Of a stretch of 35,638 nt of DNA, positions 30,554 to 35,638 are shown piece after piece; position 1 is the stretch's first letter, and each line of letters begins with the position of its first letter. This DNA comes from a virus. The position numbers and the translations under genes were made by a program. The notes under the pieces are model-generated. The model made no database searches. It was not told the DNA's origin and saw nothing but the letters and a program-made list of their open reading frames with translations. The stretch covers positions 1 through 35,638 of the IMG/VR virus record IMGVR_UViG_3300032896_000432; one strand, given 5' to 3'.

Positions 30554-30965
30554 GCGCGTCCTCCGCGAGCCCGGCCGGCGCGCCATCCTCCTGCCGCCGG
30601 GGTGGTTGCACGAACATTCCGAGATGGCGGGCGATCGCGTCGAGCGCCGCCTTCTTGTCGTAGAGCTTCACGCGGTAGCTCCCGGTCCCGCCGGCAGCGG
30701 GGGTGATCTCCGAAATCGCAGCGGCATCGGCATCGCTCAGCGTCTCCGGTGTCTTCAACACAAACCCGTCCGGTCCCCAATCGGCGACGCGACGCAGATC
30801 GGCAAAGGCAATGCGCGCGTATTCCTGCAGCACCCGCTCGGGTGTGACCCCGAGCCGGGCGGCACGTTCGACGATCTCGTCCCGTGGCGGTGCCAGCGAA
30901 CCCGGTGCCGGCGAACCCGGTGCCGGCGAACCCGGTGCCGGCGAACCCGGTTGTGGCCCTGGCAT
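30498..30965 (-). CDS. Terminase small subunit, without a recognisable N-terminal HTH
   Basis: A 155-residue protein from ATG 30965 (AAGG 8 nt upstream); an in-frame TTG at 31040 would add 25 basic residues. The C-terminal half is typical: GVTPERVLQEYARIAFADLR, then KTPETLSDADAAAISEITP, then VKLYDKKAALDAIARHLGMF, as in Terminase_2-type small subunits. The usual N-terminal DNA-recognition domain is missing; in its place is a PGSPA repeat encoded by four 15-bp tandem units. An in-frame stop at 31077-31079 limits the frame upstream. Loss of the DNA-binding domain may mean relaxed or GTA-like packaging, or that recognition lies elsewhere. Confidence 0.82.
   Translation of the reverse strand: MPGPQPGSPAPGSPAPGSPAPGSLAPPRDEIVERAARLGVTPERVLQEYARIAFADLRRVADWGPDGFVLKTPETLSDADAAAISEITPAAGGTGSYRVKLYDKKAALDAIARHLGMFVQPPRRQEDGAPAGLAEDAREVLARRLARLAAGGAEE
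30889..30948. repeat. Four 15-bp tandem repeats inside terS
   Basis: The unit ggtgccggcgaaccc occurs four times in a row (30889-30903 with one substitution, then 30904-30918, 30919-30933, 30934-30948), followed by a diverged partial unit. In the small terminase frame it encodes PGSPA-type five-residue repeats. Such repeats can change length by slippage. Confidence 0.9.
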
Positions 30966-31076
30966 GCGCGCGGCCTTGCCGTCCTGGCGCCCGGGTCCTG
31001 CCGCGCGTTGTGCCGGCTGCCGACCGGTGCGAGATGCCAAATGCGATGCTCTTGCCTGTGATTGCCAATGGCGCCG

Positions 31077-31163
31077 TCATGCCCGACCCGGGCACGCGGC
31101 GCAGCCGGGCGGAGAGCGCCCACATCCGTGCAAGCCGTCCGTGCCAGGCCAGAGGCCCGGCAT
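31077..31163 (-). CDS. 28-aa micro-ORF between DUF6456 and terS
   Basis: A 28-codon frame (MPGLWPGTDGLHGCGRSPPG and eight more residues) starts in a TGATG overlap with the DUF6456 stop and ends in an ATGA overlap with another frame start at 31080. It is Pro/Gly/Cys-rich and could be a chance frame; coupling is the only support. Confidence 0.25.
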   Translation of the reverse strand: MPGLWPGTDGLHGCGRSPPGCAACPGRA

Positions 31164-31864
31164 CAGCGCCGCGCCGATGGTGAAGGCGGCTGTGGCGCCG
31201 GATCGCGGCCCGGCCTATCGCCGCCAGCGGCACCGCCCGGCACCGCCAATTTCGCCGTCTTATACGCGATCGATCCGAATTTGTCAATTGGAAAATTCGA
31301 TTTTCGCAATTCTGCATCGCGCTGGTAATGGCCTTCGAGTGCGCCGAGTGCGGCAATCAGGATGCCGGAGGCTGCTTCCTGGCTGACCCGGCGGCCGCTC
31401 CACCCCTGTTCGAGCGCCCATTCCTTGAGCGATTGTTCCCAGCCGACAACGTGCCACAGGCAGGAGCCGGCCGGCGAGCCGATGCCGCCGACCGCGAGGA
31501 TCGCCCGCCACACCCGGTCCCTGGCTCCTTCGGCCCGCGATCCCGGCTCCTCGCCGCGCCGGCGCGAGACCGCCGCCCCGTCGCGCGGTCGCGAATAGTC
31601 GAGCGCCCGCAGCGGGTCGAGTTGGGCGACGGCAAAACGGGCCCGGAAATCATCCCCGGCCTGCCGCATCGCAGCGGTGATCGCGCCGCGGCGCTCCATC
31701 AATGCCAGGATGTCGATCGCCCGGTAGGGGCGCGCCGCGCGGCCGGCGGGATCGGCAATCGGCCGTTCCAGTTGCTCGACCGCACCGCGCTCGCGGCGCT
31801 CGGCAGTCGGTCCGCTGCCGGTCTCATCCGCAGAGGGCAGGGGGTGGACAGCGCGACGAGTCAT
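31163..31864 (-). CDS. DUF6456-type regulatory protein
   Basis: A 233-residue protein with GGAGGA 6 nt before its ATG at 31864. The N-terminal 45 residues are polar. The middle has YRAIDILALMERRGAITAAM (HTH-like) and ARFAVAQLDPLRALDYSR, and the second half has RVWRAILAVGGIGSPAGSCL then EWALEQGWSGRRVSQEAASG, a pattern I recognise from DUF6456 proteins of alphaproteobacteria and their phages. Its 3' part (about 31259-31311) is AT-rich and holds a promoter and palindrome for the next genes. It follows the GcrA-like gene by 33 nt in the leftward transcript and may regulate late genes. Function inferred from domain type. Confidence 0.7.
   Translation of the reverse strand: MTRRAVHPLPSADETGSGPTAERRERGAVEQLERPIADPAGRAARPYRAIDILALMERRGAITAAMRQAGDDFRARFAVAQLDPLRALDYSRPRDGAAVSRRRGEEPGSRAEGARDRVWRAILAVGGIGSPAGSCLWHVVGWEQSLKEWALEQGWSGRRVSQEAASGILIAALGALEGHYQRDAELRKSNFPIDKFGSIAYKTAKLAVPGGAAGGDRPGRDPAPQPPSPSARR
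31259..31287 (-). promoter_or_regulatory. Probable late promoter, TTGACA-N17-TATAAG
   Basis: On the minus strand a consensus -35 (TTGACA, 31287-31282) is followed after exactly 17 nt by TATAAG (31264-31259), five of six to TATAAT. The start point would be near 31252, ahead of the terminase genes. It lies in the coding end of the DUF6456-type gene in an AT-rich island unlike its GC-rich surroundings, and has a palindrome just upstream. It most likely drives terS, terL and the long leftward operon. Confidence 0.7.
31286..31311. promoter_or_regulatory. AT-rich palindrome next to the late promoter, candidate operator
   Basis: AATTGGAAAAT (31286-31296), a TCG loop, and ATTTTCGCAATT (31300-31311) form an almost perfect palindrome with one extra base. 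It touches the -35 box of the late promoter. The minus-strand word AATTGCGA inside it also occurs on the plus strand in the repressor control region (32289-32296). No GANTC methylation site occurs here. Which protein binds is unknown. Confidence 0.55.
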
Positions 31865-31897
31865 GCAAATCCTCCGAACATAACAAGAACAATCCGG

Positions 31898-32218
31898 TCA
31901 CGAAAATTCCCGAATGGTGTGTTCGAGCTTGCTCAGAAAGCGTCGCGACGGTGCCATGCCGTTGCTGCCGCGCCGGCCACCGACCGCTGTTGCCAGTGCT
32001 TCCACCTCGCGCAGTCGCCTTGTTTCCGCGGTGCTGCCGCCCGCCACATGGCACAGCGCATGATGCTCCGGGCAGTAGGCCGAGCCGGGCCGGCACTCGG
32101 CCCCGCAACAGCGCCGCGGACCACCATCGTCGAGGATGAAGCCGCAGCCGGACTGATCGATGAGATCGAGATCGGGAAAGAACGAAACCGGCGGATGTCG
32201 CCGCGCCGCGCCTGCCAT
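31898..32218 (-). CDS. Small GcrA-like Cys-rich protein
   Basis: A 106-residue protein from ATG 32218, about 30 nt after the predicted start point; an earlier TTG at 32242 is in frame. It has the pattern C25-GFILDDGG, CC37-38-GAE-C42, GSAYC49-PEHH, C56, close to the Cys/His cluster at the C-terminal end of GcrA, which in Caulobacter acts with sigma-70 on methylated promoters. The N-terminal DNA-binding part of GcrA is not seen. After the cluster comes a basic helical tail. Probably a transcription-related phage protein. The GcrA link is from remembered motif, moderate confidence. Confidence 0.6.
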   Translation of the reverse strand: MAGAARRHPPVSFFPDLDLIDQSGCGFILDDGGPRRCCGAECRPGSAYCPEHHALCHVAGGSTAETRRLREVEALATAVGGRRGSNGMAPSRRFLSKLEHTIREFS

Positions 32219-32243
32219 CGCTTGCTCGCCTCTACTTGCCAAG

Positions 32244-32303
32244 ATCGCATTTTTATGATAGCGTGATTGGGATTGTTGTCAATATAGAAATTGCGATTAT
32301 GTT
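32244..32303. promoter_or_regulatory. Divergent operator region with ATCGCA/TGCGAT motifs
   Basis: The 60-bp AT-rich region holds ATCGCA (32244-32249) and its inverted copy TGCGAT (32292-32297), with a related GCGTGATT at 32261-32268 between them. A plus-strand candidate promoter (TTGTTG 32273-32278, GATTAT 32295-32300, 16 nt spacing) would start transcription close to the repressor ATG. No ribosome site precedes that ATG, so a leaderless mRNA is likely. Repressor binding to these motifs is inferred. Confidence 0.5.
32255..32282 (-). promoter_or_regulatory. Probable leftward early promoter, TTGACA-N16-TATCAT
   Basis: On the minus strand TTGACA (32282-32277) and TATCAT (32260-32255) are separated by 16 nt. 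The start point would be near 32247, giving a leader of about 30 nt to the GcrA-like ATG. It shares its -35 area with the rightward promoter of the repressor, so the two could exclude each other. Confidence 0.65.
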
Positions 32304-32972
32304 ATGGATACGCAGTGGTTCCACCAGGCGCTCGAACGCGCCGGCGCCACGCAGGCCGATCTCGCACGGCACCTGCGCCTCGCGCCGTCGGCGGTATCCC
32401 GCATGCTCAAAGGCGAGCGCCAGATGAAGCAGCTCGAAACCGTGCAGATCGCCGGCTTTCTCGGCGTCAGTCCGGATGAGGTGCTGGGTCATGCCGTGGC
32501 CGCAACCGGGGTGGGCGCGATCAGCGAGCCGCCGCGGCCGGGTCGCGGCCGTCCGCCTTCGGCCGCACCACTCGCGGCCCCGCGCGCGGCCGATCTGATC
32601 CCGATCCGCAGCGCCGGGCGCGGCGGCACCGACCAGGTGATGTTTCTCGATGACGGCCCGATCGGATATACGCCTCGGCCGGCCAATCTCGGCGGCGTCC
32701 GCGCGGCCTATGCGATCTACATGGTCGGCGACAGCATGCAGCCGCGCTACGAGCAGGGCTGGTTATTGCATGTCAATCCATTCAAGCCACCGACCCGCGG
32801 CCGCGACGTCGTCGTTTACAAGATCGGCGAGATCGTCCTGATCAAGCAGTTTGTCGGCTGGGAGGGCGACACCCTGGTGCTGCGCCAGTTCAACCCCCCC
32901 GACATCCTGCGGGTTCCGCGCGCCGAAGTGCGCGAATGCCATCTCGTCGTCGGCGCCGATCAGGAAGGCTGA
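32304..32972 (+). CDS. CI/LexA-type phage repressor (HTH plus S24 peptidase)
   Basis: The only phage gene on the plus strand. The 222-residue protein has an N-terminal XRE-type HTH (about residues 15-40: QADLARHLRLAPSAVSRML) and a C-terminal S24 autoprotease. The catalytic Ser144 is in MVGDSMQPRYEQG and the Lys is Lys181 in IVLIKQF; the 37-residue spacing equals that of LexA. A possible Ala-Gly cleavage bond is Ala104-Gly105 in the linker (IRSAGRGG). It should hold lysogeny and be cleaved after DNA damage through RecA. It faces the GcrA-like gene across the operator region and converges on clpB. Confidence 0.9.
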   Translation: MDTQWFHQALERAGATQADLARHLRLAPSAVSRMLKGERQMKQLETVQIAGFLGVSPDEVLGHAVAATGVGAISEPPRPGRGRPPSAAPLAAPRAADLIPIRSAGRGGTDQVMFLDDGPIGYTPRPANLGGVRAAYAIYMVGDSMQPRYEQGWLLHVNPFKPPTRGRDVVVYKIGEIVLIKQFVGWEGDTLVLRQFNPPDILRVPRAEVRECHLVVGADQEG

Positions 32973-32980
32973 ACGACCGA

Positions 32981-32999
32981 GCACCCGCAGTGCGGGTGC
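32981..32999. terminator. Hairpin between converging repressor and clpB
   Basis: GCACCCGC, loop AGT and GCGGGTGC form a perfect 8-bp stem right after the repressor stop (32972) and before the clpB stop (33044). There is no U-run on either strand, so it is terminator-like but not canonical. A second, overlapping GC inverted repeat (GCGGGG/CCCCGC) follows. The prophage-host junction probably lies in this 71-bp gap or near it. Confidence 0.5.
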
Positions 33000-33043
33000 G
33001 GGGCACACCCGAAGCACCCCGCGCCCAACCGCTCTGCTCAGGT

Positions 33044-35638
<2,595 letters not shown>

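Noticed and set aside
29063-30706. 547-codon plus-strand frame opposite terminase
   Set aside because: Shadow of the terminase large subunit, which carries Walker A and B motifs on the minus strand.
31286-31311. GcrA/CcrM regulation through GANTC sites
   Set aside because: I looked for GANTC in this palindrome and in 32236-32310 and found none.
30550-31356. 268-codon minus-strand frame across the promoter and terS
   Set aside because: His/Arg-rich, no domain, and overlaps the small terminase in another frame. Its part from ATG 31080 could be a short real gene but nothing supports it beyond an ATGA overlap.
32973-33043. tRNA-type attachment site at the clpB junction
   Set aside because: No tRNA-like cloverleaf or recognisable direct repeat can be seen; only GC-rich hairpins are present.

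Overview
The window looks like the end of a tailed-phage (siphovirus-type) prophage, or a gene-transfer-agent-like relative of one, integrated beside the chaperone gene clpB of a GC-rich alphaproteobacterium. The alphaproteobacterial assignment rests on three things: the GC-rich code, a small protein with a GcrA-like cysteine motif, and a head/tail gene order close to the Rhodobacter gene transfer agent (DUF2460, DUF2163, NlpC/P60, tail hub). The genus cannot be read from this window. No tRNA, rRNA, CRISPR array, transposase or integrase was seen.

Right end (about 31-35.6 kb). clpB (33044-35638, minus) is a host gene. It converges on a plus-strand CI/LexA-type repressor (32304-32972). A divergent, AT-rich control region (about 32244-32303) separates the repressor from the leftward genes: a GcrA-like small protein, then a DUF6456-type protein. 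A near-consensus promoter (TTGACA-N17-TATAAG, 31259-31287), flanked by a palindrome, lies inside the DUF6456-type gene and points at the terminase genes.

Middle (about 17-31 kb). After the small and large terminase subunits comes an unusual block of virion-surface and export-type genes. It holds a beta-helix tail spike with four C-terminal repeats and four more proteins with Sec or Tat signal peptides, then the portal, a structural protein, micro-ORFs including a 28-residue membrane peptide, a DUF1906 glycoside-hydrolase-like lysin candidate, a GH16-like secreted protein, a fibre-like protein with degenerate repeats and a small structural protein. In most related phages portal, protease and capsid directly follow terminase; here they are spread apart by these genes.

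Left half (about 1.8-17 kb). This is the head/tail assembly line in conventional order: prohead protease fused to a long C-terminal region, major capsid protein with an inserted Ig/fibronectin-like domain, head-tail connectors, tail terminator, tail tube, tail assembly chaperones with a -1 frameshift signal, tape measure, DUF2460, a glycosyltransferase-like gene, DUF2163/BR0599, NlpC/P60 peptidase and tail hub. Below 1.8 kb is a probable lysis cassette (lipoprotein-like, membrane coiled-coil, a 69-aa protein, holin-like) and a partial gene cut by the window edge.

Nearly all phage genes lie on the minus strand and are tightly packed, many with ATGA or TGATG stop/start overlaps, so they probably form one long late operon read leftward from the 31.25 kb promoter. 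Two terminator-like hairpins with the same U-rich tail stand just before the capsid and tape-measure genes. The most distinctive features are the exported-protein cassette, the paired control regions sharing an AATTGCGA motif, and the compact three-gene control module with no visible replication or integration genes.
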